Shown here: positions 24,501 to 39,873 of the stretch, piece after piece
Numbering within the stretch: position 1 is the first letter of the stretch
Layout of the letters: every line of letters starts with the position of its first letter
Assembly (NCBI GenBank): GCA_028583405.1
Contig: CM053260.1
Span: 13,042,660-13,106,659 of the forward strand
DNA: 64,000 nt
Direction: 5' to 3'
Origin: Pogonophryne albipinna
Taxonomy: Eukaryota > Chordata > Actinopteri > Perciformes > Artedidraconidae
Notes under the pieces: model-generated
Seen by the model: only the letters and a program-made list of their open reading frames with translations
What the model was told of the DNA's origin: nothing
The model's database searches: none
Position numbers and translations under genes: made by a program

Positions 24501-27500
24501 CTGACACCAGTGGGAAATTACAAAACCCAATGTTGAAGAGTTAGAAGCAGGAAATAGGAAAAACTGACAGGAACGAGTATGATTTTCAGTTTGTTTATGG
24601 AAATACACAAACATACTTTCTGAGGTGATAAAGGGCTCCAGCACAATATACACTTTAATAACTTTAAAAGAGGATATTTTCCTCTCTCTGCTTTCATTCT
24701 GCCGCCTCCCCCCGGCTGGAGCCTTTCATCTGGCCCCTGTGCTGGTGGCCATGAGAAGAGGTCGAGTGAACCCTGGATTTAAGACGCGGTCGCCTTACTT
24801 CACCATTCAGGCAGAAGGACCTTTGCACTCCAAGTAATGCCGCAGTGGAGGAGAAGGAGCAGGTTGATTTTGAGTAGGAGGGATAAAGATGAATGGATGG
24901 ATGGGGGATGGGGGCAAAGGTCTGAAGCACCAACAGAAGTTCTCCCTGGGGAGTCACTTGGCGGCAGTGGGGGTGCAGCAGAGGTCTTTTCAAATAAGAA
25001 AAGGGGGCCAGTCCATTTCATTCTGAGCTGCAGCAGCAGGACGTCTGTCACGTACCAAAGAAACTCCAGCCCTATTCATCCATTGTCTCTGAGATTGGAC
25101 AGAGTGGGACCATAAATATGTTGCTTTTCTCATTAAACAACTCGCAAATGGCGGCATTTGTGCAATGTCTGCAAACATTGTAAACGCTAACTTAGGCAAC
25201 GATCGATTCTCATAATTACATTGAATTAAAGTCTAAGCGTCTTTTTGTGAGTCATCAAAAAGTGTTGAAATACAGTTTTAATTTGATTAAAGCTGCGGTG
25301 ATTAACATATTAGTTGTCAACTATTTCATTATTTAAATAAAAACTGATTTGATTATTCAGTATTTTATTTTACTTTTTTTTTTTTAAGTAGTCGAAAATT
25401 CCAAATCCTGATTCGACTTGACAATGAAAATAATTGTTGGTTGCAGCTCTACATTCAATCCAAAACGTTTCTTCAGCTAACTTTAATTGTCCCCTTCTTG
25501 ATGAAATCGTCCCACGCTCCTTTCTGCACACATGTGAAAAGGACTGTTCTGCACCGGTGCATCTGTTAATTGGATCTGTTTTCTGCTCTTTGTGTTGGCC
25601 CATTGTTCTAATGAGTAGGAACACGGATTAGGGAGCTCGTTGCGTGTGTTAACAACCGGATGAAAGAGCAAAGGGAGGCAAAGCGGGGCATGTCATTGGC
25701 TAACAGCTGTCCTGTTGCTCCACTAATCCTCTTGACTAAATTACACTCCACACCTAACTAAGCAGCCACGAAACTAACCACCCTCATGCACCAACTGTTG
25801 ACTGACTCCCCACCCTCCGATTGGGCACAGGACAACCTTCTCATTTGTGTCAGCATTCCTCCTCTTCTCCCTTTACTTCCTGTTCCCACAACAGTTGTTC
25901 TCTTTAGGGGAATGCAGGCCATTAGCCTCGAGGATATCACTTTCTCTGGTGTACTTGAAAATAGGGAGTTGGAACAAACTACAGCATTATAATTGTTTTT
26001 TAATTTGTGTATTAAAACATGTTTCCTGCATCCTAATACTCAGGTCATCCTCCAGACTTTGGAATCACAGATTTTCCCCGTCATAATATTTCCTATCTTT
26101 CCCAGCCAACTTCCGTTTCAGGTGCTGGGCTCAGAGTCCACTGTGGTCAGAAACCTCAAAGACTGAAGCATTCCTCTGCCGTGACTTCCTCCCCGCCTTC
26201 CTCTTTATTCTTTCTTCATTTTACAACCCCAGTACAAGATTCACTCTATGAACCACTGTACTTATCTATCAAAAAGGTATGTAGCGCTTACAATAACTTC
26301 CATAAACTTTTAGACTTGCAACTAATAGATGTTTGGTCTATATCCTGTCACAAAATACTTTTCAAATATGTTGTTTTGTCCAAACAGTCCAAATATAACT
26401 CAAGCAGTAAATCATTTCAACTGAAAAGCTACAATTATTTTTGAAATGTTGGAAGAAAATAAGAAGTAAAAGTTTTCAATTACTCTGTCAATCAACTAAT
26501 CGCTTAATTCTTTAAGCTGGTTAGAGGGAACAGTTGTGTTAAAAGAAATGACTGGAAAAAGCCAGCTCTGCCAGTCAAAGTGACTCGGACCATCGGGAGT
26601 CATAAAACGCAGCCTGACTCAGTCTAACCTCTGGCAGGCGTGTCGGCCTCTTCCCTGTAATTGTGGCTCCTGTCGCCTTAGCAACTGGCCCAAAACAAAT
26701 ACTTGCGAGCAGAAGACATAGCACTCAGGTAGTTATTCCGACACATTCACACGGCTTCTTCCTTCAGTCAATCAGTGCTGGAGGTGACGCGAGGGTGAAA
26801 GAATTCCTTTCAAATGCCCCTGCAGCCGACTGAGCCCTTTCTCCCTCCTCCCCCTCCTCCTCCTCTCCGTCCTCTCTCCTCCCACGCTTCCTCCAGACGT
26901 TCAACACACCACGCCCGAGAAGCCAGAGACAAATTCCACACGAACAGTAGGAGCACTTACTGTATAAAAACCGCAGCTATGACTTTTACTGTACACATCT
27001 ATTTTATTGTTCTGATATGTATTCACAGGTCCTTCTCTGGGGCTGTTTATAGCTTTCTTTGTTTTAAAAACCACCTGTCGAATATCTAAATGTTTGGAAA
27101 GTTTATCCTCATGTCCCCTTAAGTTTTTTACTTTTGTATTCTACATACCAAAACTATACTTCCTTGATTTATTTATTTTAAAAAAGGCACAACAAACTCA
27201 AAGCCTTCTGAGAATTAGTGTGTGGTGTGGAATTTGGACATAGCTTCTTGTACTGTGTCATCACCTCCAGACATCGACCTATCCATAAAACAGCCCCATT
27301 CCTGAGTCCTGAGGAAAAGACTGTGGAAAGAATCTGTAAAGAGATGAGGCATTGATGGGAGGCTGTTGACATTTCCCTCAGTGGATTTATCATGGAGCAA
27401 TCTGCGGTTGCTGCAATATCAAAACACAACAAACAGGCTTAGTCATCTTCCCCATTTCCTAAGCTCCCTCCTGCCGTACCTGACCACTTCAGCACAGATA

Positions 27501-30500
27501 CGCCAGAGATAGAGTGCTTTTGTGAAAGACTTCCAAACAAACCAGACACAATTAACATTCCTCAGCGCTCATTCCTCACATGTTGCCAGAGGAGTGGTTG
27601 GAGGTGCTTCACTTACTCCAACTCACATGGCAACGTAAACCCTTCTCAGTTGAGTGTGTGGCAGTTTTTTGTCTGTGCTTACCTTGGCAGGATTCCCCGG
27701 TGGTTTCATAGCCGGCGAGACATTGGCACTGCCCCACGGGAACCACCCATTCTCCCTCAGCTGTGCAGTAGATGCGTGGGGTGGCCTGGCTGACGGCATT
27801 CTCCACACAGGCTCCCTCCACCTCCCTGAGAGAATCCGCCACAGTCTCCGGGAAGTCCGCCAAGCTCTGCACCGTGGCTGGGCACGTCTTGTAGTAAACT
27901 CTGACAGACAGCAGCGCCACACACGCGCCCATGTCCTGAAAAGCCAGGTAGAAGCCCTTTCTAGACAGAGGCCCCATGGCCCTCGTCTCCATGTTGACCT
28001 TCAGCACGCGACCCCGTGTGACCTCGTCAGGAGCGATGGTGGCCACTTTGCGAAACTGGCCTTTTCGGAAGTTGGTTCCGACGTCAGCGTCGGCCTCTGA
28101 GAGGAAAAGGTTGAAGGTTTCTTTGCAGGCGACTGAAGCACCATCAAAGGTGTTGCAGTCTCTCACAATAAAGCGGAGCTCCACAGAGACTCGAGTGGCT
28201 CCCGGGCGCCGCTGGATGAATGTCGTGCGTAACCAGTTGTCCTGTTCCGTAGAGTCAACGCTACACACACTGTAGGTGTAGAATAGCGAGCCGTTCACCA
28301 CCGTTTGAACTATCTCCCACTTAAGGAAAGAAAAAGACAAAAAGAGAGGAGATGGATTAGTGTAAGGGGCAAAAGTCACTGTCACACAGCTACAATAATC
28401 AAAGGAGTTTTCTGTCAGGGAATAAGTACAGGGTTTGTTTGCTTTGTTCTTGTTAAGGGATTTATTTATGAGACACCTCTTCTTTCATGCTGACTGAGAA
28501 GCTCATAAAGAGCAGGAGTGAGCAGGAGTGAGCTGGAGCTTTTTTCCACACATCAAGATTATTGGCCTAGACATGTGCCATGCTCTCGACGTGTGTGGTT
28601 TTCCACTAACACAGGAGGCTGCATGTTGTGTGAGCCACACACACACACACAGCAGATACTACCGTAGACTACCAACTAACATTTATGGCAGTTTAATGAG
28701 CTTTATAAGCACAGTGGCAGCTAAATTGGCAGCAATTAAGACTTTTTAAGAGAGGGGAGCAATGACGAGCAGAAAGATTAAAAGCCTCAATTCAATATTA
28801 AGATGTGACACCTCATACTAGCAACACTGGTGTGTTTGCAGTTATATTTCAATGATTAGACATCACTTGAAATTACTATCCAACTTGAATCGAAAAGTGT
28901 ACACAGCATTTAGCAAATCAAATATTAGCTGAAACCACACATTGCAGGTCCCCGTTACAAATTTAAATAAACGGTTGTGAGAAGTGTGAGAAAGTTGGAT
29001 TAACACAAAGCAAAGTCTGATGGACAAGGGGAAATCCTATCTGATAAAAGGAGAACCCTTAGATCTTTGAGAACGTAAGAAGAAACGTGGCCCACACAGT
29101 GGAAGTGGCCATGTCCTGTGTCTTTTTTTAGATGGAAAGCCACTGAACTATAGATAGAGGGATGGTTCTCCACACATGGACCAGTCTTTCTTTCTCTTTT
29201 ACTTATGTCTAACCACAACTGTACAGATCATCTTGCATTTGATGTCATCTCTAAAGTCAGAGAGGATTCACAAGAAACCTTGTTGGAATGAGCTCCTGTG
29301 ATAATGTAGGTTGAACCTTGGCATTTTAATGGAATTCATGCGTCTGTCATAAAAGGTGAACGTCAACATACTGTAATACTAGCTTAACTCTTACATTTCT
29401 CAGAGGGATTCATTATTCTATGAGAAGAAAGAAGCCTCTTTTGCTAAATATTATTGATTTCCTCACATCGGCTTGTTTTGCGCTGATTTTGTTACCATAA
29501 GTTGTCTTACTCAGAGAAAGAAAGTTTCAAGTCTTTAACCTGAAGTCTTAAAAATGCCAGTTGGGGTATAAATACTCACTCCGTTCTCATATGGCAACGT
29601 CAACCACCCCAACTCTGATCCTGAAGCTCTCATATCCAGCAATACTTCTACAGACACAAACAGAAAAACATATATATTACAGAGTGACAAGAACAAAATG
29701 ACAATGAATAAAAAAACTAAAACATTCGCTTCAAATGACATCGAAATATTTTACAGACCTAAACTTGTGTCACACACATAGCATATGTTTTTAGTTGTTC
29801 ATAAGGCTATAAAACAATTAGAAAATGACTAAGATCTGACTGTACTAAGAAATGGTGTGGCTTGATCTCCGGGAACAGCAGTTTTATGAGGGCACATGCC
29901 ATCCTTTGACGGTCTAATCGAGCATGTCGGTCTGATTCAGGACTTCATTGACCGTGTCCTCCAAATCCAGGATACAGCATTAATAATGTCTGAGAAAGGC
30001 GTGGGCACTTAAATTGCCATGACGAGCGAAATACATGAATCTGAACCACATGTAAAAGAAAAGTCTAACATGTTAAGGCAACTCACAGGTGCCCTTTAAC
30101 CCTAAATTGGCAAAGGCCATTCAAAATGTAAACGTAGCGTAATTCTCTTAAAAGACTGGTAGGTTGTATAAAAGAAAAGTGATAATGCGATCTTTTTGAA
30201 GATTTAAATCAATTTGAAAATTAGAGACAAGGTTTAAATAGGCTTCGTGAAGGGATATTAGAAAAGGCAACCCGCACTATATAATATTTTACACTGGCTT
30301 TCTGACTAAAACACAACAAAAATAGGTACTATATTCGCTATTTTAAACACATTTTAAAACAGAAGCAAAACATAAAACCGGCTATCAAATTCCAACCTCC
30401 TGACTCACGATGTGCGCAACAGCTCGGCTTCATTTTAGTTTTTAGACAACGCGTAAAAAAGTAGCCTACTTACGTTCTTTCGACTGGAGGCTGATAAAGA

Positions 30501-30549
30501 CGTGATGACAGAATAAAAAGAGAAACAAGTAGACCCGACATAACTCCAT
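18530..30549 (-). CDS. epha2: Ephrin type-A receptor 2
   Basis: Seventeen exons on the minus strand: 30474-30549, 29580-29647, 27683-28319, 23767-23922, 23334-23666, 22699-22826, 22404-22596, 22183-22285, 21871-21923, 21653-21778, 21373-21558, 21200-21261, 20627-20836, 20321-20470, 19871-20064, 19138-19293 and 18530-18638. They join without a stop to 979 residues (human about 976). Domains in order: signal peptide 1-24, ephrin-binding domain from about 25 to 200, Cys-rich segment to about 312, two fibronectin III domains (313-423, 424-530), transmembrane helix about 543-560, juxtamembrane with paired tyrosines ([12 protein letters not shown]), kinase about 612-885 with GVGEFGEV loop, VAIK lysine, HRDLAARN (Asp near 741), DFG and [13 protein letters not shown], and a SAM domain to the end. 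It is a membrane receptor for ephrin-A ligands and acts on adhesion, migration and lens and epithelial biology. Symbol choice follows overall similarity ([15 protein letters not shown] SAM) and synteny. Exon 8 uses the slightly unusual donor GTTGGT, fixed by phase. The C-terminus ends VFAV. Confidence 0.97.
23923..27682 (-). other. epha2 intron 3
   Basis: Long intron between the ephrin-binding exon and the Cys-rich exon. It holds a short ATG-trinucleotide repeat near 24338-24358, a CTTC-rich stretch near 24475-24495 and a CCTCC-rich stretch near 26838-26885. No nested gene is seen. Confidence 0.5.
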
Positions 30550-30760
30550 GATTCCGCACAACTTTTATAAAAAGTCGTGTTTTTAAATCCCGAAGTCTCT
30601 CCTCCGTCGGTCTGTCCCACACTAACTTCACTCTCCCGGCTCACTGAGCCCATTCACAAACAGGTGGCGTCATAGTTCCGCCCCGCACGCTCTGGAATGT
30701 TGAAGTTCTCCCAATATGGTAATTTAGGGGCGGGGCCAGATGTATTTGACCGCACCTGTT
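30550..30760 (-). promoter_or_regulatory. epha2: epha2 5'UTR and proximal promoter
   Basis: GC-richer than its surroundings, with Sp1-type GC boxes at 30679-30687 (CCGCCCCGC) and 30727-30737 (GGGGCGGGGCC), an E-box CAGGTG at 30661-30666 region and a TEAD-like GGAATG at about 30694. No TATA box is obvious. Placement follows from the start codon at 30547-30549. Confidence 0.4.
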
Positions 30761-31077
30761 TTCATTCATAAACTGTACTGCAACAGCCTCACTGTATTGA
30801 TTTTAAAGTGTGTGTATGATTTTCATGTACTGGTACATTTTTGGAGTTTTCTGTTTACATAACATGTTCTCATTTAGATTAGTGAAAATAAATATCCCAA
30901 ATTGTATGTCTTCAATATTTTGGATATTTATTTTCTTCTAAGAGGTGTTTATTTCAATTGTCAAATTGCTTCTCTTGATGTCTCTTGAATTCACCAACAG
31001 CTAGCTGAATGCTTCACTTGCTCATTTAAACACAGTTTCAGAAAACGTGTTGATCAAATGTGTTTTACAGTGACCAT
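30761..31077. other. Intergenic, nothing recognised
   Basis: AT-rich sequence upstream of epha2 with no recognisable structure. Confidence 0.35.
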
Positions 31078-31289
31078 GGGATAAAGTTGAATACACATCC
31101 TGTTATACAAGAACATAATACTGAGCGATGAACAAAGGCAGATTGTTTGTAATAGTTATTAATTACTGGTTATTTGATATGGGACTTTAAAGGGTAAGGT
31201 CATTTGTGGTGGTTTTATATTTCAAAGGTTAGAAAACCTTTCTTTGGATTCTTACTAAAAAATCTGTCTGTACCTGCAGCGTTAACTGC
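31078..31289 (+). repeat. Left copy of a 212-bp inverted repeat pair
   Basis: Starts TGGGATAAAGTTGAATACAC and ends CAGCGTTAACTGC. It matches, at roughly nine bases in ten by eye, the reverse complement of 35635-35846. Confidence 0.85.
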
Positions 31290-34069
31290 ATGTTTTATGG
31301 CCAAATCTTTTAATGTTTACTTTGATGATTTCTTTTGATGATTTTGACAAAGGTGTTCTCAGGTTTCTGTCCTGGAAATGTTTTCAAATGAGGACATATT
31401 TGATAAGATAATGTCTAATTTGTATATTCAGTTTTCTTGGAATATAAAAGTATTGTGTTAATATAGGCAATCAACTGTAACTTTCATGTGTATATCTATT
31501 AGTTAGAATTGACCTTGTTTAATTGTAATGCATCACCTTAATTCATCAATATTTGTTAATTAATAGATCCATATCATGTCAAAGTCTATAGGCCTACATG
31601 TAATCTTACATATTGTTAATTTGAATGTCTGTCTTTCACAAGTAAAGTGTAATTCAAATATAAAGCTTATAGGGTCATCACACCATCATAAAACCATAAT
31701 ACTAATATGGAAATATAATGAAATACACATCACACAATACACAAACTACAATACTGACTAATACACACACATCATTACCTTGCTAATTTACAGTACAATT
31801 AACTCAAATGGGTGCAGCCCTTGTTTGTTTATTCGTCACTTAGGCCTTACTTTTGTGGTAAAAAATATAATATTTGGTATTAATAATATTTCAGTCGGTA
31901 AAGTGTTTAAATTGACTCAAGGATGCCACTTGCACTTGTACTTATATGTAGTAACTTTCAAATGTGATTTTCTGAAGGTCAGTATAATGATAATTGCTAT
32001 TGTTTAACAAATTAGTATTTACATTGTTATAATGGACCTGTCTACAGTAATGTGGAGCAATACACTGAATGTTACTCTGTTCAATTATTAAATGTTAAGC
32101 TTTGACTATATTTAAACAAAGTAATACAGGCATTTTTTTTCTTAAAAAATAGTTTATAATAAAGATGAAACAGCAAAGAGTATGTCAAAGATTTTCCTTC
32201 AACTCTCTCTCTCTGATTTTTATTTTATTTGTATTAACAGTAGATTTGGTGTCTTGCACATGGCATGGGAATTTAATTAAAGACAGAGCACCGAGCTGAA
32301 CCAGTGCATAGATGCCAACTCAGTCCAGCTCGGATGCACTTGGTGTTTAAATATACGTTTACTCTATCTCTGCTGGGACGAGAAATGGAAGTTCTGTATG
32401 TAGCGAACAATATGTGTCCGTTTACAGTACAAATATGTTTGCGCTTTACCAGTCTTTCCATATGAAAGCGTGTTTGAGCTGGACAATCTTTCCGACCGTC
32501 TCCAAGTAATAGCCCGAATCCTCCAAATGTCGCCCAGGACTTGTCTTTCCCACGACTGGTAAAGGAGGGGTCAAGTAGGAGGGGGTGGCCTGGTATGAAT
32601 ATATGACTATTAATGAGACGCTCCTCATAGAGAACCTTACAATTTGGGTATGAATATGTGTCCACAAAGAAGATCTAACAATAGCATCACCTAGCAACTC
32701 TTATCTTGAGGAATTTCAGAGTCAAGTCTTCGCTGTGAAGCACCGCGTACTTGGAAAGAAGAGCCCCTCAATTTGAGAGCCAAACACAGCCAGACACCCT
32801 GACAAAGACCTCCCAAAATATCAACTGAAGAGGCATTGTCTTGTCCAACGTTACTATACACGGACATTAATCATACAACAGACGGAGTGAAAGATGTTGG
32901 TTAAATAATAGATTAACAAGTTAAGTGTGGGCTGATTTATGGCTTTCTGACCTTCAAATCAAACTGCTTACAAAAACTAAATGTAGTTTGACATGATAAT
33001 TTCAACACGACGGGAAAAGAAGAACAAAACTGTCCCTTTCTTAATAAATCATGCACTGCAAATTAAGATGCGCCTTAACCTCATAATGACATGAAGATTG
33101 TTTTGTTTTTTAATGTTACATAATGAATATCATGGTGAACTTACTCACAATGGTAAAAGGTTACATTTCAAACATGGTTCCTGCAGCAGAAAAAAGGTTG
33201 TTTGAATTATATTTTCCTCAGCTGTTTGTCAACCTACGCCTCCACAAATATCTGTTGTACACGTTCAAGTATCACTTATTTTAGTTAACTATATTTCACA
33301 ATTTGTATCTTCGGGATATCGAAAGTGGGATCTGTTTTTCAAACCCAGAAAGGCCCAACACAATGCTTGAAGATCCAGAAATCCTCACTTGCAAATGCTC
33401 TGACACACTCTGTTTTGAGTGTGAACTGACACTTGAAGGAAACTCTCCATCTTAAGCACTCACGCTGCCTTTCTCTCCTCACTTTAACGGTTTTGATACA
33501 CAACGAGGTACGCTAAGGTGTTATTTTCAAGTGTGTTAATGCTTAGGTTCTGAGAAGTGGTTTCTGTTGTCACCCAGTTCTCAAAGGAGTCAAAAGTTAA
33601 CACCCTCTCTAACACACAAGTATGCAAATGCTTTCATTACAATACAGGCTTCTTTTTGTCCACCTAACTGTGCATGCGTGCTGCTGGAGAGCAGACTCAC
33701 ATCAGCGCCCTAACACCCCCTCCTAATCTGGTCGCAGGCTTGTGAGGGTGATGACAACACAAAAGTACTTCACACTGGGGGCTGGGTCTGCATTTTGTGG
33801 GTCAGTGAATGGCAGGCCGGAGCAGCAACGCCATGTCATTCAGAGCCTGCCCCCCTCACACCCCTGCTTTCCTTACACTTCTCGTGGTATCAGCAAACAG
33901 AGAGGTGGATTAAAGAAAGCACCGGGGAGTTTTTGTGTACTGCCAACACGAAATGCACCTACTGTTTCCCACCATCTCAGTGAGGCCACCAAAACCCTTG
34001 TTAAGAACTAACGGATTCACGCCTTTGTTTATTCGTTCTGATGACTACAGCCAAATCACCAGTAAAGAA
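31290..34069. other. Intergenic, nothing recognised
   Basis: No exon or clear repeat. The open frames near 32273-32697 and 33742-34011 have no family resemblance and no splice context. Confidence 0.35.
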
Positions 34070-34560
34070 AGAAGTACTCAGATTATTTACTTAAGTAAAA
34101 TAGAAATCCACATTCACCAATAGTAATCATTTACCAGTAAATGTGCTGCAAGTACTGTCACTTAAGTAAAGGTCAGAAGTATTTGAAACAAAATTAAGTT
34201 AAAGTATAAAAGTAATGCAAGTGTTTCATGATTTCAAATTCAAAAAGCTTTATTGGCATAAAGTATTGCAAAATGTAATTTAATATTAATTAAAAGTATT
34301 ACCTGATTTCTTAAGGAATCATTATCATTGACGCTTGAATATACTGTACAAGCAGTCATTTGATGTTTAAGTTAACTGCATATAATGTTGGGTTGGTATT
34401 AATGACAATGTATTGTATTTTATAAAATAATCATGTATTTTGTATTTTTAACCAATAAAGTAACTAATAAATGTAACTGGTAGATAAAGATGTTGGGATA
34501 AAAAGAGGAAGCAAACTAAAGTGTGCTTAAGTATGGCAATTACATAAATGTACTCACATT
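34070..34560. repeat. Degenerate hAT-type MITE
   Basis: Contains AGTACTCAGATTATTTACTT, then TACTTAAGTAAA and a CACTTAAGTAAAGGTCAGAAG stretch. These are motifs of the same fish MITE family as the intact copy inside h6pd. The ends are worn, so the limits are approximate. Confidence 0.5.
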
Positions 34561-35634
34561 ACATTTCTACACTGCTTTTATTAGTTGCTTATTTATTTAG
34601 TTGGTGTTTAAAAAAAGTCCTATTTGTCTCAAATACAAATACATACTTTTGGGCCTTTCAATAAAGCAACATTCCTGAGCTTGAAAGAGTGGTTTCATCT
34701 TTATTTTTATAAATAATATATTTTAAAAGTCTGCTTGCAATAAAATAATGTGGAGGTTTCTGCTTTTCATTCTTGTCTGACTTCAGCCAGATAATCAGAC
34801 TGGATTTAAACAACACAAAATAAATGATTCAGAGGTCTGGAACAACACTAAAGCAGACATTGCATTTTTGAGATAATCCGGTGGGGTTTTATGAGCCTAT
34901 GAGGTAAAGCTATTCAACCCACAAGGAGTGTGGAATCCTTCTGATAACATACAAATCACACAAGGTCAAAACAATCTTGTGTGTGACGACAAAAACACGA
35001 GTTATCTTAGCCCAACAACAGGACACTGTTCAATTCACTGCGTGTATTGACACTGTATGGAACCATGTACTGATAAGCTTTACTCAAATAAACTACAACA
35101 GAGACTAGGAAGTCACTAATCTTTGTGAGGTCAATTCAGGTACTTAATGTCTCTCTCCAAAGCTGAATAAAACACACATTGTAAAGAATCTGCCAACAAA
35201 AGTGTGCGCTAATAATTATAACACCATAAAACCAATCCCAAACCAGCCTCCTTTTATGTTCCCCACAAACAGGATGGCTGTTGAGGAAGCTCCTTCATTC
35301 AGTGCTCTGTTGTCTGCACTGAAAAGCCATTGTTTTTTTACCCTCTATGTTCCCAGTCATCTCATTTTAAAAGCTCCACATGCCACCTGTGAAAAACACT
35401 ACCTCTCTACACTGGAATTTGGGGTGGGTGTCTGTTGTCTACATGGGATATGTTGTGTGCAGTGTAGCGTTCAGAAACAAGAGATAGAACAAGCTCCGAC
35501 ACGTTTTTCTCTTATGATGGGAAGAAATGTGAGAATGTGGTTAAAAACAGGGAGCATTAGTCATACATTCATCTATGTGTGGCATCGCCCTGATCACTCA
35601 TCGCTGCCTGCATTGGCACTGACTTCATCAAAGA
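34561..35634. other. Intergenic, nothing recognised
   Basis: No gene. The 146-codon frame at 35202-35642 has no recognisable domain and overlaps repeat sequence at its end. Confidence 0.35.
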
Positions 35635-35846
35635 GCAGTTAACGCTGTAGGGACAGGCAGATATTTTAGTAAGAATCCAAAGAAAGGTTTTCTCACCTTT
35701 GAAATATAAAACCACCACAAATTACCTTACCCTTTAAAGTCCCATATCAAATAACCAGTCATAAAAAACTATTAAAAATATCTGCCTTTGTTCATTGCTC
35801 AGTATTATGTTCTCGTATAACAGGTTGTGTATTCAACTCTATCCCA
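35635..35846 (-). repeat. Right copy of the 212-bp inverted repeat pair
   Basis: Reverse-complement partner of 31078-31289, about 4.3 kb away. No terminal inverted repeats or target duplications could be fixed for either copy. Confidence 0.85.
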
Positions 35847-36100
35847 GGCTGGGGTCACTGTAATCCTCCTCGTCTGGCAGGAGTAGGGGGGGGACGAGGC
35901 CAAGATTGAAAGTGAATTCTCCTCAGTAAAGACCCGTGTTAAATGTAATGGGTGTTGGCAAAGGGGCCTAATAAAGATGACAGCACACATTCATATGCAT
36001 TCGTTTGTGTGCTCAGCTTGACGAAGTCTGCCTCACAGGCTTAACAAAGGGGAGGAAGGAAGCCAGGGGATGTGGGGAATGCCTGGGGGGTGTGGGTGAC

Positions 36101-36153
<53 letters not shown>
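36101..36153. repeat. (CA)n microsatellite
   Basis: About 26 CA units. Confidence 0.97.
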
Positions 36154-36155
<2 letters not shown>

Positions 36156-36268
36156 TGGCCCTACAGCTTGCGTCCTGTGGTCTCTCAAGTCTGAAGTTAT
36201 AGCAGTGACAGCTGGGGTAGCACGCTCTGCATGGGCTCATTCTCCCCTTAGCAGCTAACCCATTCCCT

Positions 36269-36401
<133 letters not shown>

Positions 36402-36544
36402 CTGTGAGACAGACACACATTCAAACAAGCACTCACACACAGGATGCTCCATCCTGTTTATTGTTTACATTTCACACTGACTAGCCAACTTGGGAGGGCG
36501 CTACAATTTGATCACAGGCATTACAGCTGTTTGTAAGGTAGCAG

Positions 36545-36548
<4 letters not shown>

Positions 36549-36609
<61 letters not shown>
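36549..36609. repeat. (TG)n microsatellite
   Basis: About 30 TG units, the third dinucleotide run within 510 bases. Confidence 0.97.
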
Positions 36610-36611
<2 letters not shown>

Positions 36612-38337
36612 AAAAGGCAAGAACATTTTGTTAAGCTGTACTCATTTAGAAACTTAGAAACAGCAGTTACCAAATTATATTTCGATCTTATCACACCATC
36701 ATCCTAAACTGGAAAAGTATCTAGCTGTCACTGAAGAACCGCTCTTGAAACAGCAGAAAAATAAGTAGCCTCTCTTCTTTGGAGATTTCCCCTATTATGT
36801 ATAATATTAAAATTGAACATATTTAAGTTTTGGACTGTTTTGACCTGAGCCTTGGACACTGGGAAAATAAGACATTTTTCAAATTTCTTCTGACATTTTA
36901 TAGACCTACAAATATTTGATTTAGCTAGCAAGTAATTTACATATTGTAAAGATTGTTCTCTTATAAAATGAGATCATCAAGAGCCTACAGATGAAATGTT
37001 ACCTCTTGGCTAACTCTTACAGAAATGCCTTTTAATGAGCACTGTCCCTGCTAAATTAACGTTTCTAAATTTCTAATTTCAGCCGCTCACTTATCTATAT
37101 ATATGTGTATAAGGGCCATAGCTGCTGAGTCACGGTATGCGCTGTAACGACCACAACTGTTCAGAGGAGGAAAGGGAGGACCAGGGAGGGCGGCTGGCAG
37201 TGTGGTCAACAACAATCGGATCATTCTTTGGCCAAAAGGGCACCTGCTTTGTTTGAGGTAGGTCTAGATTCAGAGGGAGACAGCTGGACAATGCAGAGCA
37301 AACAGGAACTAATGTTTATCCACTCAAAGTCAGCAGTTTGTACTATTGTGATTTTGTTTTGCAAGAGGCCAGTTTTGCAAAATGACAAGCCAGGGGGCAA
37401 GTCAATAAACAATCATCATTAATGTTTGCAGATGAAATGAATGGCCCGTAACCTACAAATTATTTATTTATAAATGAACTCACCTATAACCTTATTAACT
37501 AAATTGACTGGGCACAACAGTTGGAATAAGGTCCATTTTTTACAAATAAATCTGATTGCATTTAAAAGCTGTAAATGCCTTTGAGTTGTGCATGCTTTAC
37601 ATTTGAATTACAACATTGAACATATCATAACCTAAACTATAAATGACAAATGCTGTTACAAGGACAGAATAATAATAATTGTAAGCACTTTTAGTGTTTG
37701 TGTTGTGCTTATTACACACTTATAGGATCTGAATTACCCACATTTCTGAGTCACTTTAGCTCCCCTCAGCTAATGTATCCCTGTCGTGATCAGTCACTAT
37801 GCATTGGCCGTTGTTGACATCTCGGAGTACAGCTGTTGTTTGCCAGTTTGCGTTGGTGCTTCAGAGCTGATGGCATTTGATTGATGAGTTTCAAACTGAA
37901 AAGTCAACGGCTGAAGTGGCAACAAGCAGCTATAGCACACTGACACCAACAGAGGTCCCTCTTGTGTGGACAAAACCCTGCAGTGCACAGCTGCCCCCCA
38001 GTGACAGTGATTTGATACATCATATCAAATACTTGAGTTGAAGTTGGTGAATTATTCAGGAAAAAACACAAGTACAATCATTTAAATGTGCCAAAGGTCA
38101 TATGTTATTTTAAGGTATTGTGCAAACAATCATAGAGATGTGTCATAATATAATACTCCTTTTAATTTATGATAAAATAAATGTTTATTTTACGGAGAAA
38201 TTGCTATATTGCTTGTCTTAAACAATACTTGTAATTCATGACTGTAGGCCAATAGAATTAAACTTTGCAGAAAAAGACAGGCACGCACATCCACTACTTA
38301 ATTTCATTCCTTAAATCCATGCGTCTAATTTAACTAA
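36610..38337. other. Intergenic, nothing recognised
   Basis: AT-rich sequence with no exon or clear repeat boundary. Confidence 0.35.
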
Positions 38338-38584
38338 GCTGCTTTACGAGAGCCAAACAAAGCTTTTGGCAAAGTCTGCATGAAAGAATACTTCTAGTAT
38401 TATTACTACTTTTCATTTCACACTGAATGTAGTATACTGGAGGCCTCGCCCATTCTCATCACCTGCATGTAGTCCTTTCTTGTAATGTATTTATACTTGA
38501 ACTGCACAAATGTGTTATTATTTTTTGTTGATAGTTAAATCTAAGTAAACTGCTTTATTCCCTCAAGTTGGAATACTAGATATC
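38338..38584 (+). repeat. Duplicated segment, uninterrupted copy (empty site)
   Basis: From GCTGCTTTACGAGAGCC to AATACTAGATATC. It is nearly identical to 39927-40088 joined to 42480-42569, and carries CTTGAACT once where the other copy holds the 2.4-kb insertion. Confidence 0.92.

Positions 38585-39873
<1,289 letters not shown>

Noticed and set aside
27654..28275. Plus-strand frames opposite the epha2 ligand-binding exon
   Set aside because: Antisense shadows of a GC-rich coding exon.
35202..35642. 146-codon frame as a gene
   Set aside because: No recognisable domain, and it runs into the inverted repeat copy at its end.
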